Source: Grammothele lineata (Eukaryota; Basidiomycota; Agaricomycetes; Polyporales; Polyporaceae). From it: a stretch of DNA of 64,000 nucleotides. Below the pieces are notes generated by a model that saw only the letters and a program-made list of their open reading frames with translations, was not told where the DNA came from and ran no database searches. The position numbers and the translations under genes are program-made. The stretch is from NCBI GenBank assembly GCA_002150815.3, contig NDFF03000038.1:186001-250000 (forward strand), given 5' to 3'. Positions 1-12,352 of this stretch are shown piece after piece (position 1 is the stretch's first letter; each line of letters begins with the position of its first letter).

Positions 1-1995
1 TGTCAATGCCACCAAATAAGGTTTTGCATTGCAGGAATCCCGTTAGCCACGTTCACGCTCGCGTTCCGATCACGATGGCGGCTTCCTGACAGGTGCCATG
101 CGGACCCGCCGTCCTCGGGTCGTCCACGCGCCGCGGCGCGAAGCTGCGATCAGCTTGGATTTCGCTCTCGTAAGGGAGCGCAAGATTGAAGGGCCTCCCG
201 CCCGACGTCCCCGCCGCGCCAAGCTCATCGAAAGGGCGCGGGGTTCTGGACTTTCTTGGATTGCGTAAGTGCGTATTCAGTGTCAGGCGACTACCGTGTT
301 GTACTTACGATGCACTGCTGTACTCACATTGGACGCCCCTCACCGCGCGAGCTCGGAGAGTGCACGCGTTCGAGAGCGGTGCCGCGGTGTGCGATGTGCA
401 TTGCCACTTCGTGCCTGCGATCACGTCCTCGATCGACTCGGACGACACGATCACACGGCGATCTCTGCAAACGGACGTCGATCTCGCGGTCAAGACTCGG
501 CTCGATCATCTCGGTACTCGGAGGCTCGCGGGCTGCAGCTGTCGTGGACACGCTACTCCGAGCCTCAGACGAGGTAGCGGGAGGGACCTGGGAGCTTGAC
601 CTCGAGATCGGAACACTGGCTACCCATCCACACCGGCCTCAGCGGATCCATGGGCACGTCCGTACCCGACGCAGGTATGCTTGGCTTAAGCTGCACGGTG
701 TGGTATACAGGATGGCCTTTATGCAGTACGTTGATAGCGGAGATACTCGCCCGCGAAAGCGCAGTACGCTGAACGTTCGAACAGCGGTCTCACCGCGGGA
801 GTCCTGCGGCGAAGTCCATTGCCCGCGTCGATCTTGGGGGTCTTCGACGGCCACGGTTCGCGGAACAAGGCGGCGCGGGGTGTCGTCGCCGTATCTCCGC
901 TGGAGCTTCTAGTTGATCTTCTTCTTTGCTGTGAGGGCTTTTGTGGGCGAGGAGGATGCGTACGCTGATCGTCTGGATGATGGCAGCCAAACAGTGTATT
1001 GTGGCAGCCGCGAGCTGAGTGCCGGATTGAGTATGCCCCTATGAGGAAGAGTTGTACGCACCACATCGAATTGCCTTGCGCTGCCATTATGTTCTGGTCA
1101 AATCGCGATAGCAAGACATGTTCGCGCAGTATGTCCCAGGTGACTGGCGGCGGTCAGTCCGACGTGGGGTTGTGTCATGAGTCGTGCTGACTCTCGTTCG
1201 GTCTTACGCGTTTCATGCCCTTATTACCGGTCCTCACGTAGCTCTTCCCCTAGCGTCCTTTGCACCCAGGTTCGCCACTCTCTCCCTCCTGTAGAGTCTC
1301 TCCAGCCGGCTTCCGGCCCGTGAACCGTGAACATCACCGCCACCGGCTCCTCCGGCTCCAAACGACTCGAGGCGCCTGTACGGCATTCTGCGATAGTCGC
1401 CGGCGGGCTGGCGGGGCGCCGGGGATTTATTTGGCATCGCCCGGCGTCGAACGTCATCCCGCCACACTTCTTGAATGGTCTGTCACGGTCGAGCCTGAGT
1501 TGGTTCTTCGTACTTGCGTGTAAGGGGGTCCTCGGCCGTGTTGTATCTTGTCTCGTGTGTGCATGTTGCTCTCAGTAGGTCGTGTTTCTTTCGCTCCTAT
1601 AGTATGTCGTTTGCTCACATTCGATTAGCCTGCCAGCAGCTGCGGCGATACCATCCGAGGGCTAGTCGTACATAATCGCGAAGCCCTTCGTAGCCAGCCA
1701 GCGCCCCCGTCGTCGCTCCATGCTTCCGCCAATCTGATTCTCAAGAGCGCCCCCGGGCCCGCGTATCACGAAGGCTCAGTGCACGCTCCAGCGAATATAT
1801 ATGCGTATATGTAATGCATATATATATGATATCGCAGCGGCGTCGCGGGGGCTGCGATCCCGTTCTCCCACCTTCTTGCTGCTCTCAGGCTATCAGGCTC
1901 CACTGGTAGCTTGCAACGACGACGACGACCACCCTGGCGTCGTACACGCAAGCTCGCAGGTAGCACCCCCCGGATCCCGACAACTCGAACCCCGA
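1..1995. other. No gene recognised
   Basis: Several overlapping open frames of 60-220 codons occur in both strands between about 190 and 1600. None shows a recognisable domain, a plausible intron pattern or a biased composition. An AT-rich run with repeated TATA sits at about 1795-1830. I see no gene here, though the 3' part may hold the promoter of the downstream membrane-protein gene. Confidence 0.4.
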
Positions 1996-4021
1996 ATGGT
2001 CTACGTCGACGTCGACTCCAGCGCATGGCCGACCCCAACTACAGCGCTCACACTCGCACAACTTGCCAATGAGGGCTCGGACGCGACTGTCCCAGTAGGG
2101 GGCCCGCAGCCCGTGCCCGTGTCGCAGCTCCTGGGACCGATCCTCGTGGGCGTCCTACATAATTCGTTCATTTATGGGATCGTGGCGCTGCATTGGCTGC
2201 AGTATACGCTGGGGAGGAATCGGGATCGGAGGGTTATGAAGTGCGTCGTTCGAATTCGGATTCGTGTGAGATTGACAAATTTGGCGCTGACTTGCGTTTG
2301 GGGTGGGGGATCGGCAGATCGCTCGTACATTGGTGCTTCCTTGTGGATACTGTGCATACCGCGGGGACGCTCTGGATGATATGGGTGTACGCGGTCGATA
2401 ACTTTGCCAATGTGAACTATCTGGCCACGACGCTCTGGCCAGTTTCCGCGGCGCCGCTGTTTGCAGGTTCGTCCATCCTTCCTCCTCGTATTGACTCCGT
2501 GAGGCTTTCTGCTGATGCTCCCCGAACAGGACTGTACGCCTTCCATGAGGATTCAGACAGTCCGACTTGACACTGATACGCAATCCTACCCTCTTTTCAG
2601 CGTCGCCGCGCCAATTCAGCACCTCTTCGCTTGGCGCATAAAACGCTTCACCAACTCCTGGTGGATCTTCACGCTCCTTTCCGCCCTCTCCTTCGCCGCG
2701 CTCGTCCTCGGGCTCCTCTCCGCGCTCAAAGGCATCGTCCACCACTCGTGAGTCTGCCACCCCCTACCTCGAATGCTGTAGATGTAAGCGCTAACATGAA
2801 TGGATGTGGGCGAGGACAGCGTCGAGTCGTCTCCGGGTCTTATTCCGTTCGTAGATTCTTGGCTTGGCGCATCGATGGCGTGCGATATTATCCTTGCGTG
2901 CGTCTTGAGTTTCGTCTGGGGCGTTGGCCGTATGTGAACCATCTTTACGTCTAGGGCGATACTATACGCGCACCTACTCAAGAGCAGGACCGGTTTCCGC
3001 AGTACGCACCCTCGTCCCATCTCGTTCTTTAGCATATGAGGCTGAGCGCAACCCGCCGTAATCCTTATTCAGACACCGATACCGTCATCGGGCGGCTCAT
3101 GCGCTCGTCCATAGAGACGACCGTCGCGAGTGCCGTCTTTGCCGTACGTCTCCTTCCTTCCGCAGATATCCCCCTTTGTACGCGTCCATGCTTATCTCTG
3201 AACTTGTGCTTGTTGTAGATCTTATACCTTTTAACTCTCGTCAGTCCCCGCCAAACGCACTGAATGTTTTGAATTGACTCTGACGAGACGCTGACACTGG
3301 TAGACCCTCCTCCCGCGGATGAACTTCTTCACAATCTTCTCGATGGTGCGTCGCTCCGCCGCGCCTCGCGCTGTTCTTCCTGATGTCGACCATCGCTCGC
3401 TCACCACACGCCACTGTTCGCGCAGCCCCTCGGGCGTGTATATACGTAAGTCCTCCCTAATCTATCAATATCACTAGCTCGCCTCTGACGCTCGGCCGAC
3501 TATGCGCGTTCCGCCGACAGCGGGACGCTGTTGTCCGTGAGTACTTTTGTATAACGTCCTGTCGGAAACACTGTCGGCCCCGTTGACCGAACTTCATTCC
3601 AGACGCTCAATTCACGCTCGACCTTGCGCGACGAGCTTTACGGGAACACGTCCATGGTGCGCGCTCACCCTATCCCCCCTATTCAGCCAGGATTAACGCC
3701 AAACCTCGCATAAAGCAGACAAACGAAGGCATCGCCGAAACCTTCGCGATCTCCGAACGCATGCGGCGCATGCCCGCCGAAGTCGCGATCGCGGTCGAGC
3801 AGCACGTCGAGTCCGCGCAGGCCGAGGACGTCGACTTCCGCGAGCTCCGGCGCGCGCACCGCCGTGCGCTGGAGAGCCTTACTGCTGTGGACGTCGTCGA
3901 TGCGGACAGGGACGGGGATGAGGCGAGGTCGGACGTGAAGGTGCAGGTGTGCACGCTGGATAAGTTTGCGGAGGAGGGGGAGGGGGAGACGGATGATGGG
4001 AGGTCGTTTGAGACGAAGTAA
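1996..4021 (+). CDS. DUF6534-type multi-pass membrane protein
   Basis: This is an uncharacterised basidiomycete integral membrane protein, spliced from about nine exons. The ATG at 1996 opens MVYVDVDSS. A helix pattern follows: LLGPILVGVLHNSFIYGIV, then after the first intron VHWCFLVDTVHTAGTLWMIW, then WWIFTLLSALSFAALVLGLL, then a segment around 2830-2910. The diagnostic DUF6534 part is TDTVIGRLMRSSIETTVASA (3079-3138), followed by small exons reading MNFFTIFSM and TLNSRSTLRDELYGNTSM, a motif typical of the end of this domain. The last exon (3719-4021) is a charged cytoplasmic tail. Clear introns include 3657-3718, while the one near 2458-2600 could be placed in more than one way. No function is known for the family. 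The gene converges on the urea transporter, with about 150 bp between the two stop codons. Confidence 0.75.
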
Positions 4022-4170
4022 GGCTAGTCTCTGAGGGTGAAGGGTCGTGGGTTCGGACTTTTCGGAGGCGTACATGGAGAGATGTCTACTGTATATTTCC
4101 TGAGATGGTGAGACTTGGAGATTGAATTGTGGATTGGGCACGTCGCTTCCGAAAACACCGCGTCGCGTGA

Positions 4171-7100
4171 TCACGCCCGCTCTTGCGCGCCCTGTCCGAG
4201 CATCCCGCGCAGGATGATGCCAATTTCGACGCGCGACTCCCACAGCGGCAGAACGATACACCACACGCCGCTCATCGCCGCCCAGATGCTGTCAAGACCA
4301 GGCTTGCATCAGTTTCCTCTCGACTGAGCATGGCAGACAAGTTATGCTCACATCGTACAAGCGACCCAGAACGCATAGAACTCCCTGCTGAACACGTAGT
4401 GCGAGAAGAACATCGGTATCGGCACTGTCCCACATGTGGCAGCACTGCGGTCAGTTTGGATTCCAAGGAAGCGTCACCGGGCGCACAAGAGTGACGTCAT
4501 CGAGATAGCAGAGACGCACCGAGAATAGCGACAATAAGCGCTAGCACGAGCGAATACCACGCCGCGCGCCGGAAAACGACTTTGAGTTCCGCGCGGCTCA
4601 CGGGCCCGTCGCTCGTCATGATCAGCTCCTTGCTGTCTTTGTGCGCGACGGGCTGCACTTCTACGTCCGTGTCACGCGAGGCGTCTTTGTCGATCTTCTC
4701 GCTGTCGCCTTCGATGGGAGTGTTGGAGTCGCGTTCGGTGCTGGAGATGGAAGACGTGTCGTCGTAGATCGCGATGGCGCGCGTGTCTGCGAAGTCGTAC
4801 TGGGCAGGTCCTGGGAGCGAGTACGAGGTGCGTTGGTCAGACGGGTAACTTCTATATGCGGCGCGAAGGGAAGAAGACGCACGCGCGAGCGAGACGAGCA
4901 CAGTGAACAAGCCAGAGAAGAGCAGCCCGGTGAGCCCGCTACACACAGCTGAGTACGGCTGCGCGAGGTTGGGCACGTTGATCTCCCCTACGCGTGTCCA
5001 CGTCAGTACGATATCTCTAAAGAAGAGAGAAGGATAGGCAGCACCCACCGAAGATCTTCCAGCATCCGATCATCCACGCGAGCATGCCCAGAATCGCGCC
5101 CCCAATGCATCCGCAAAACACGCCGGCGCGAGTGAGTTTCGACCATGTCACGGTGAGGGCAATAGGGATGACGGCAGGGCTGAGGACGACGCCTCTGCGG
5201 AACGTTGTAATTAGCGACCCAGGCGGATGAAGAAGAGGAGGTGGCGCACTGGACATAGAAGAGCCAGCCAAGGTCGATACTCGCTTTGTGAAGCTAACGC
5301 GAGGACGTCAGCTTGATAGTAGTTGGATAAGGAGGAACTCACGATAGTCGCCCAACATCCTGCCCAGACCGCCCAGAAACAGATGAAGTAGTGAGAGACG
5401 CGGACGATCTCCACGCTCGTCGCCTTGGGGCGCCAGTATGTCCTGTACAAGCTGTTATCGTTGGTCAGTCGACAGGGTCAACAGATGGATGGGCTGTAGT
5501 ACTCACTCGTACGCGCTGTGGGAGTATCCATACTGTAAGTAATGTGCGTTTTGTAGCTATGAGAGAGGAAAGAGAGCTCACAACAGGCTCGACACCCCAA
5601 TAAGCTCCGCGCTCACGGCTGACGTGACAGCCATACTACGCAGCCGCGCGTCAGCGAGAAACAACAAAACCTTGTGCAGGCGGCTCACAAGACCACAAGT
5701 AGGATGGCGATGGCGCCTCCCTTCCCCATCACTACGGCGGCAGCTGCGGGCGCGGCAAGTCCCGCACTTGTCTGAGAGGCCGAGAGAGGGTTCGGGAACG
5801 TCGGGAACTTGGGCTACTCGGCGAGTATCAGCTGTGATGAACGAGCGAGGGCGGTAGAGGAACTGACGTTGTTGATGAGGCCACGCGCCGCTAGGCCCAA
5901 GCAGGAGGCGAAGGCCCACGGGACGGCGAACCAAGATAGTCCGCCTAGCATCTGACAGCCAGGAAGTGAGGTGCGATATTAAATGGTAAAGACGGCGGAA
6001 ATCGCTTACGTATGCTTTGGTGGTCGATTGAGGTGCACTCGCGATTGCCTGTGATGCATTCAGAGACCGCAGCAGATGAGGGGTAAAGACGTGCCACGAA
6101 CCCTCTGCCAATATCCTAACATGGGCACGTCAGAGCGCTCAAAGGGAAGATGGCCATTGTGCTTACCTTGGTCACAGAACACGCCAGCGAACCCTGGTAT
6201 GCTGTCAGATGTGATTCGGCGAGACGGACGTGAGCACCCGCTCACCTGACAGGATCGTTGACGCGCCGAACACGAGACCTTGGTTCGACTTCATGGTTAC
6301 GTAGCTACCGTCTTGGTTACCAACTACGGGGGTGTCCTTCGCCGCTTGGACGAGGAGGTCGTACATGGCGTCAATGCTCCCGATCTCTTTTGATGCACCA
6401 CTGAGTAGAGTTCAGCTCTCTATAGAGAGAGGTCGAGTAGATCTATTACTCACTATACTTCTCCGAAGAAGATGTAGATGATGATAAAGAGGATCATCGT
6501 ATGTGCGTAATCGCAGATGAAGGTCGCCCTAAGGCCGCCAAAGACGACGTAGACCGCAATGCCGATAGGGAGGAGGAAGCATGCTGCGATGATGTTCATC
6601 CCCGTGAGCGCATTCACAGTAGCCGCACCGCCGACTGTAGTACGTGAGGCCGGTTAGCCTCGTTCGTTACGAGATGATGTGAACTTACGGAGGAGAGATC
6701 CACAAACGACGAGGATGCACAGAAAGGCGTAGAATGTAAAGAGTAGATGAGCTCCAGTGCCGAACCGGGTTTTCACGATCTGCCAACTTCCATATCAGAG
6801 GGGATTTCCGGAAGAAAAGACGCCATGCTCTCACTTCTAGGAACGTATGCGCTCCGTTCGCGTTCATCTTGACTTTCGCGGCGACCATGGCAAAGAAGCC
6901 CAGCTGGATGGTGCCACCAACACCGTACCACCTATGCGTAGTTCGTCTTCGTCAGAGTGAGGGCGATCGAAACAAGGCGAGATACTGACCATGGTCCACT
7001 AACGCCTGAATGGGAGACATACCGTGAGTGGCGTACCAGCGTTCGACACGAAGGTGACTCACCAAAGGTGTATGCGGCAGTGCTCGATTGGAGAAGAGTC

Positions 7101-7610
7101 GCGCTCCACGTCCACGCGCTGACGCTGTAGAGCGTACTGTCAGCTTGAGAACAAGTCTGCGCATAGACGCCTTTACATTCCACAGCATACTAGGCCGGGC
7201 TACCACAACCATGAGCATGTACACACGTCTGGTACGAAGCCGAAGTACGGACCTTCACGCTTCTGGAAGCACTCTACCGCGGGCGCCAGGTGATTAGGGA
7301 CGATCGTTGGTAAACGCCTTTGAAGAAAGCACGCGTACCGTGAATTCTTCAGACGACTTCGGCGAGAACTTGGAGAACTTTGCTTGCATGGCGGTAAGGA
7401 CCAGCATCAATGCGGCAAAGAAGAACCCAACGCCTGGTTCATGCATGAGCCCCGAGAAGCAGGATTTGCATTGAAGGACTGACCGACTACCACCCCATAG
7501 CCGACACTTTGGTCTGCAGCCCCGGCGTTAGAGGTGATAATAAATAAGCGACAAGAGAAAAGACGCATACTCAACAACGGCCTAAACTCAGTCTCGGTGG
7601 CTTGCGACAT
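4171..7610 (-). CDS. DUR3: DUR3-like urea/H+ symporter (SSS family)
   Basis: This is a plasma-membrane active transporter for urea (and polyamines in yeast) of the sodium:solute symporter family. The ATG at 7610 starts MSQATETEF. Many short introns interrupt the gene. In order I read: VGYGVVVG near the N-terminus; [20 protein letters not shown] and SGPWYG, which are strong DUR3 signatures; [60 protein letters not shown]; and [19 protein letters not shown]. After a hydrophilic acidic loop comes a C-terminal helix region ending in [20 protein letters not shown] and a last exon with [19 protein letters not shown]. The stop is at 4171-4173. All expected blocks of the family are present, so it looks intact. 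Two GATA-type sites lie just upstream. Individual exon limits were not all fixed. Confidence 0.88.
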
Positions 7611-7655
7611 GTCGAGGGCGAACAGAGGTCGTGGGTGGAGTGAACGACAGCATCC

Positions 7656-7721
7656 TTATCTGCTGCACCCAATCTGCGCTTTGAGAGCGGTCTCTCTGAG
7701 ATGGATGTAAGGTCAGATAAG
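7656..7721 (-). promoter_or_regulatory. GATA-factor sites upstream of the urea transporter
   Basis: TTATCT at 7656-7661 (AGATAA on the coding strand) and AGATAAG at 7715-7721 lie about 46 and 105 bp before the transporter ATG. They fit the HGATAR sites bound by nitrogen-control GATA factors (AreA/NIT2 type), which are known regulators of fungal urea uptake. The motif is short and could occur by chance. Confidence 0.35.
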
Positions 7722-8384
7722 CGGTCTGAGTTCTAGAGAGAAGGTAGCCCGCACCGGAGGCCCGCTTGGGGCGGCGTGAGAGAGGATGCCGTGATGAAGG
7801 GCAAAACGAAGCACCGCTGCGTTCCACGGCGATGACATCCTTGGTAAACTTTGCTATCGTTGGGCATCTTCGACAAATCCAAGAGTCACATGGGAGGTAG
7901 CTATCGCCGCCTTGGGCGGGCATATGTCTGTGTTTGAAGAGCCGGCTTGACACTGAAGTTGGCAATCGTGAAACTCAGCGTTCGCCGAAGACACGCTGCT
8001 GCTTCGAGTCAAATTTTTGGGAAGAATTCAGAAGCCGGCGAGCGTAAGTGACTAGCGTGAATGGAATCGGCTGATAGCTGTGGAGTTGTACGCATGCTGA
8101 GACGATGAACTTGACTAGAGCTATCGTCTACAAGCACATCGAAGGTGGGAGGTCGGACGAACAGTTGGGCCGCTTTCAAGCCGCTTATCTCCTCTTCGAG
8201 TGACTCGTCACCCCAGTCACGAGCAGGCGCGAACAGTCACATTTTGACGCGTCGCGTCACGCTAGCGCTGGCGGAACGGCCGCTGAGACGCCCTGTGTCG
8301 CGTTTTCGTCCTTTTCTTGACCACACCCATCCGACGATTTCCGCTTGCGCAACTCTCAGGCATAGCAATCTTTACTTTCGTTCC
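7722..8384. other. Intergenic, divergent promoter region
   Basis: This stretch lies between the divergently transcribed urea transporter and the first BTB gene. The open frames in it have no recognisable content. It probably holds promoter and 5' untranslated sequence for both genes. Confidence 0.4.
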
Positions 8385-9503
8385 ATGTCTTCCCCCATCA
8401 CCAGGAAACGGGCGCGGATGGAGCCAGAGCAAGACGATGAGGCACCCGCGCACCAGGCGAAGGGCGGCGAAGATCAGAGCTCGGCGGGTAGCTCAGATCA
8501 GGTGGCGGTCCTACAGGATGGGGAATTTTGGTATGATGACGGCAGCATTGTTCTCTCCACCGCGAGCGTCGCGTTCAAAGTCTATCGAGGACCTCTTGTG
8601 CAGCAGTCAGCTGTCTTCAGAGACATGCTCTCCTTACCGCAACCACCGTCATCTCCGGAGGCTTCCAGTCGTTATGACTGCCCGGTTATCCACCTCACCG
8701 ACTCGCCCAGTGACCTCCGTCACATTTTACGCATCATCATGCCAAACAAAGAACTTATGTAAGTTCTCTCGGCGCCACGTCCTCTTCGGATTGGCTGACA
8801 TCATTACCGCAGGCCGTTCGGCATAGAGAACCCTTCTATCGACATTTTGTCTGCGTGGATCCGCCTAGGCGACAAGTATCAGATCGATCGCCTCGTTCAA
8901 CAAGCAGTCCAGTACCTCCGCAGAATCTACCCAGACACCTTTGATGGGTATAGGAAACGCGTTCCCTTCCCACCCGAATGCGCCGTCGTGGTGGTGAACC
9001 TTTCTCGGCTAATAGGGGCGATTGATCTGCTTCCAGTGGCGCTCCTCGACTGCGCCTCCCTAGGACCCGACATCGTCGCCGGCTTCCGTAAAGAGGACGG
9101 CACGTACGAAGTTCTAAGCCCACATGACCTCGGTTTGTGCATCGCGGCACAAGTCAAGCTCGCAAAGGCGCGGTTCGAAAACGCGTACAAGCTTCTAGCC
9201 AACGCGGATTCCGCTGAAGAATGTTCGAACTTCGCAGCAGAATCAGACTCAGATTTCGATTACGATTACGATTCAGAAGAGGACGACCCGGACAAGAGGC
9301 GCTTGAAGACCGCTCTAGACTTGATCTCCTATGGTGACGCCGGAGAGTGGACAACAGCAGTATTTGAGTCGTGGTTGCCCGCCGTCGAGAACGCGGCGCC
9401 GCGTCTGTGTACAGAATGCCGTGAAATGCTGAAGGAGGAGGAAGAGATGTACCACAAACTCCTTTTTAAGAGTTTACCCGGAATTGTCGGGGTGCAGGTT
9501 TAA
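8385..9503 (+). CDS. BTB/POZ domain protein 1
   Basis: Two exons (8385-8758 and 8813-9503) give 354 residues. After a basic, disordered N-terminus (MSSPITRKRARMEPEQDDE), the BTB domain starts at about residue 45 with DGEFWYDDGSIVLSTASVAF and KVYRGPLVQQSAVFRDML. It continues through VIHLTDSPSDLRHILRIIMP, where a 54-nt phase-2 intron cuts it, into LGDKYQIDRLVQQAVQYL. The helical C-terminal part contains an acidic patch (SDSDFDYDYDSEEDD) and ends with LCTECREMLKEEEE and LFKSLPGIVGVQV. BTB domains mediate homo- or heterodimerisation, often in transcription or Cullin-3 ubiquitin ligases; no partner can be read here. It is the most diverged of the BTB genes in the window. It keeps the CxxC of their C-terminal signature, but only one cysteine of the upstream pair is obvious. 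Confidence 0.85.
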
Positions 9504-12352
9504 GGGTGCGAGGACTGAAGCTAGAGCGCCGTACGGGCTGGTACTAGAGTGTCTCGTCATGATCCTGCCAACCAACATCTGTCAAATCTTGTTATGTTAC
9601 TGCTCGATCAAACACGTTCAACTAGCCGAGAATGTACTACTTCGACGCTTTTCGACGCTTTTCGGGCTGCATGACGTCGGCAGGCGGGAAGACGGCTTAC
9701 GTAATACGCTCGCCCAGGTACAGTAGTCGTAAGGATTTTCACCATTTTCACCATCCCGAACACTATGTCCTCGTCTTCTTGCGCATATACAGTCGTCTAG
9801 GCATATCCTGTCGCATCACAATCTCTAATGGGTTCCTACAAAACGAGCACATATAGAAGAAGAATACGGCAATGACGATTCTCAAGGACGATACGGACGC
9901 GGATCTCGAGCAACGGGAAGTGTCGGCGCAGCGTTAGAATGGTACATGTCGCAGAATCTTGGTACGAAGCAGAAAACATCAGTTCCCTCGTAATCCATCC
10001 AGATTTCGGGGTCCACAAAGGCCCCATTATCTATCAAATCCCCGCGTTCAAGCACATGCACTCTCTATTTACTGTCTCCGAGTCCGTGAACATCCGCCGT
10101 GCACCTCCTCAACCCCGGTCACGATTTCAGCGTCTTGTAGCGCACGCTGATGGTGAGATGCTTAAACGGAAGACCTGGTAAGCATCTCCACTTCGTCTTG
10201 CATCCATCGACAACCTGCCACGTTGGTAAAAGGCTAGGGCCCTCCCATTCCCGACACGATCTGCCTTTCATCCTGATGAGCAACTTCAAGCCCACCTCTG
10301 AATGCATGCACTACGCACATGAACTAGTTTCTGAGACTCAAACATCAGCTCGATCTCTTTGTATGGGGGGCTCTGTCCTACCTGCGGCGGCGCCTTCGAC
10401 GAGTCTCGCGTTCGTGGCCTTCTTCTCCCGACTCGAGGTCGCGCTCAGTCTCGGGGACTCGACAGTGGTGACCTCATCCTATCTGGCCACCATGGAGTAA
10501 TACCAGCTTCCGGATGGCGAGGAGACGATGGAACAGCCTACTGCTGCAAACCTCTGCCTTTGCGTACGAAGATCAAACTTGTCAAGGCGCGTATGCGTTC
10601 TGGAGACGATCCAGGAATGTAGATCGTGGTTCTGTGAGGAGTATGAAAGGCAAGGCCTCGATTTGTCGGGTCGTGAGGACTGGGGCCTAGCCACGATATA
10701 CATCGACGACGTGCTGGACAGGCTACCAGGAATGGCGGATTGGGGACTGGGCGATCAGGGAGGGTATAGGTACGCGTTAAGTTGCTATTTTCCCTCCTTA
10801 TTACGTTTTCTCATATCTGTGCACGCAGCTCTGCGCATGGGAAATCCGATGGTATAGAGTCGTAGGTGCGTTCTCCAAGTTCGCCGCGCGCATACACCGT
10901 GTTGGCTGCTGCCTCGTCAGCTCGTTCCCAGCTGACCTACGTTCAGTGTCTTATAGCATACTCATGAGAGGCTACTATCATCGCTCGCTAAACTTCGTTT
11001 GAATGTCCACTGGCCGATTCGACTTCATTCACTTCTCATGCCACAGCTACCATCCCTGAGGGCACGTGGGTCATTACGGTCAATGGATACTGCGAGCATT
11101 CTGGAGATGCTTAATCGTGGTGCGAGTGAGTCTATCAGTTCTATGGAACGTATACGCCCTTCTTCACGTTGCTTCTCCGCGCCTCGCCCGTACCCACGAG
11201 TCCTGACACCTTCTTGAGCGGGCCGAGGAGTAATATGTTCTTACTTTGGTTCAACCCCTTGTCTAGGCGCACAGTGGTTTTCTGCGTCGCAAGATTGGCC
11301 GTAGAAGGCCGTCATTGGTCGACCACCCGTTCACGGCTTAAGCCGGAACCCAATATTCGAACGCAAACGCCACGACGCCCGTATAAGGATACCGAATTTA
11401 GACATTCTGAGCAGAGCACTGCTGTAGCCACGGGCGGTCCGACCACGGACATGTTTTGCATGCGCGTCGTACGTTCAATACGCGTATCGGGTTCTATCAT
11501 GGGACAAAGTAACGCAGTTATGAAAACGGCAATCTAGCGGGAAGCCGCCCATGCAGTAATCGAAGTGGACGTCGGCTCCGTTTCAGGGGCTGTCAGTGAT
11601 AGGTGTCTTGCTGCGACAGGAAACATTCTTCGGTCGTAAGCTACGCCGCAACTAAGCAACGCAGTAGGTGCTCCTCTTGCTCTCTCTGGGTTTTCCATCC
11701 TAAAAGACTCCCATACTACAGGAATTAGCTAGCCTTCTAAGTTCGATACGCCGTCCTCAAAATACCTGCGAGGTGAATATCATACGCTCTACAAGTTTCC
11801 GTTCGGCTATTCATGGAGACCCGTGAAGCCCAGTCATCATGATCACGCCACCACTTTTTACCACAGATCAGCTTCTGTTTACGGCAGGCCTACGCAGTTT
11901 CTTATGCACCCGAGATCATAGCCGCCACGCATGCTGATGGGTGTGCTGATATAGGAAACCACTCGCAACCACTAGTTCCAACTAGAGCATGATCTTCCAG
12001 CTTTCGGCCTACTGCACCGTGCTGGTTTAATCAAGAGGCCCGAAAAGCAATATCGAAGGCCGAACAAATCCGATGAAGAACTCCCGCCTGGTCCGGGTGC
12101 GGACATAGTAGAGCGACGGAAGGGCAAACCCCGGCAGCGTCATTCTGGTGTGTCTCTTTCTGGTATCTTCACTTTCCATCACACGATTGAATGTTCATCC
12201 AGTGCCGCACACACCGTTGTGAGCGCATCTGGGGCGTTGGATAGCGTATAAGTACTCTGCGCGAGCACTGAAGAATCACCGGGCTCGAATCGTCCCCTCC
12301 ACACTGCTTCCGTCCGACACTGCTTCCGTCCGACACTTCTCTTGTGTGCGAA
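9504..12352. other. Long stretch without a recognised gene
   Basis: About 2.8 kb. Open frames at 9939-10181, 10150-10500 and 10528-10857 (+) have possible splice sites between them. The phrase LCPTCGGAFDESRV is readable near 10362, but I recognise no family and cannot build one consistent gene model. A hidden gene or a decayed one is possible. The 3' end contains the promoter of the first P450. Confidence 0.35.
12247..12252 (+). promoter_or_regulatory. Candidate TATA box of P450 gene 1
   Basis: TATAAG lies about 100 bp before the ATG at 12353. The two paralogous P450 genes have comparable TATA-like elements at 60-90 bp, which supports the assignment. Confidence 0.35.

Noticed and set aside
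256..912. 218-codon open frame near the left end
   Set aside because: GC-rich sequence with overlapping frames on both strands; no domain, no splice logic, composition not protein-like.
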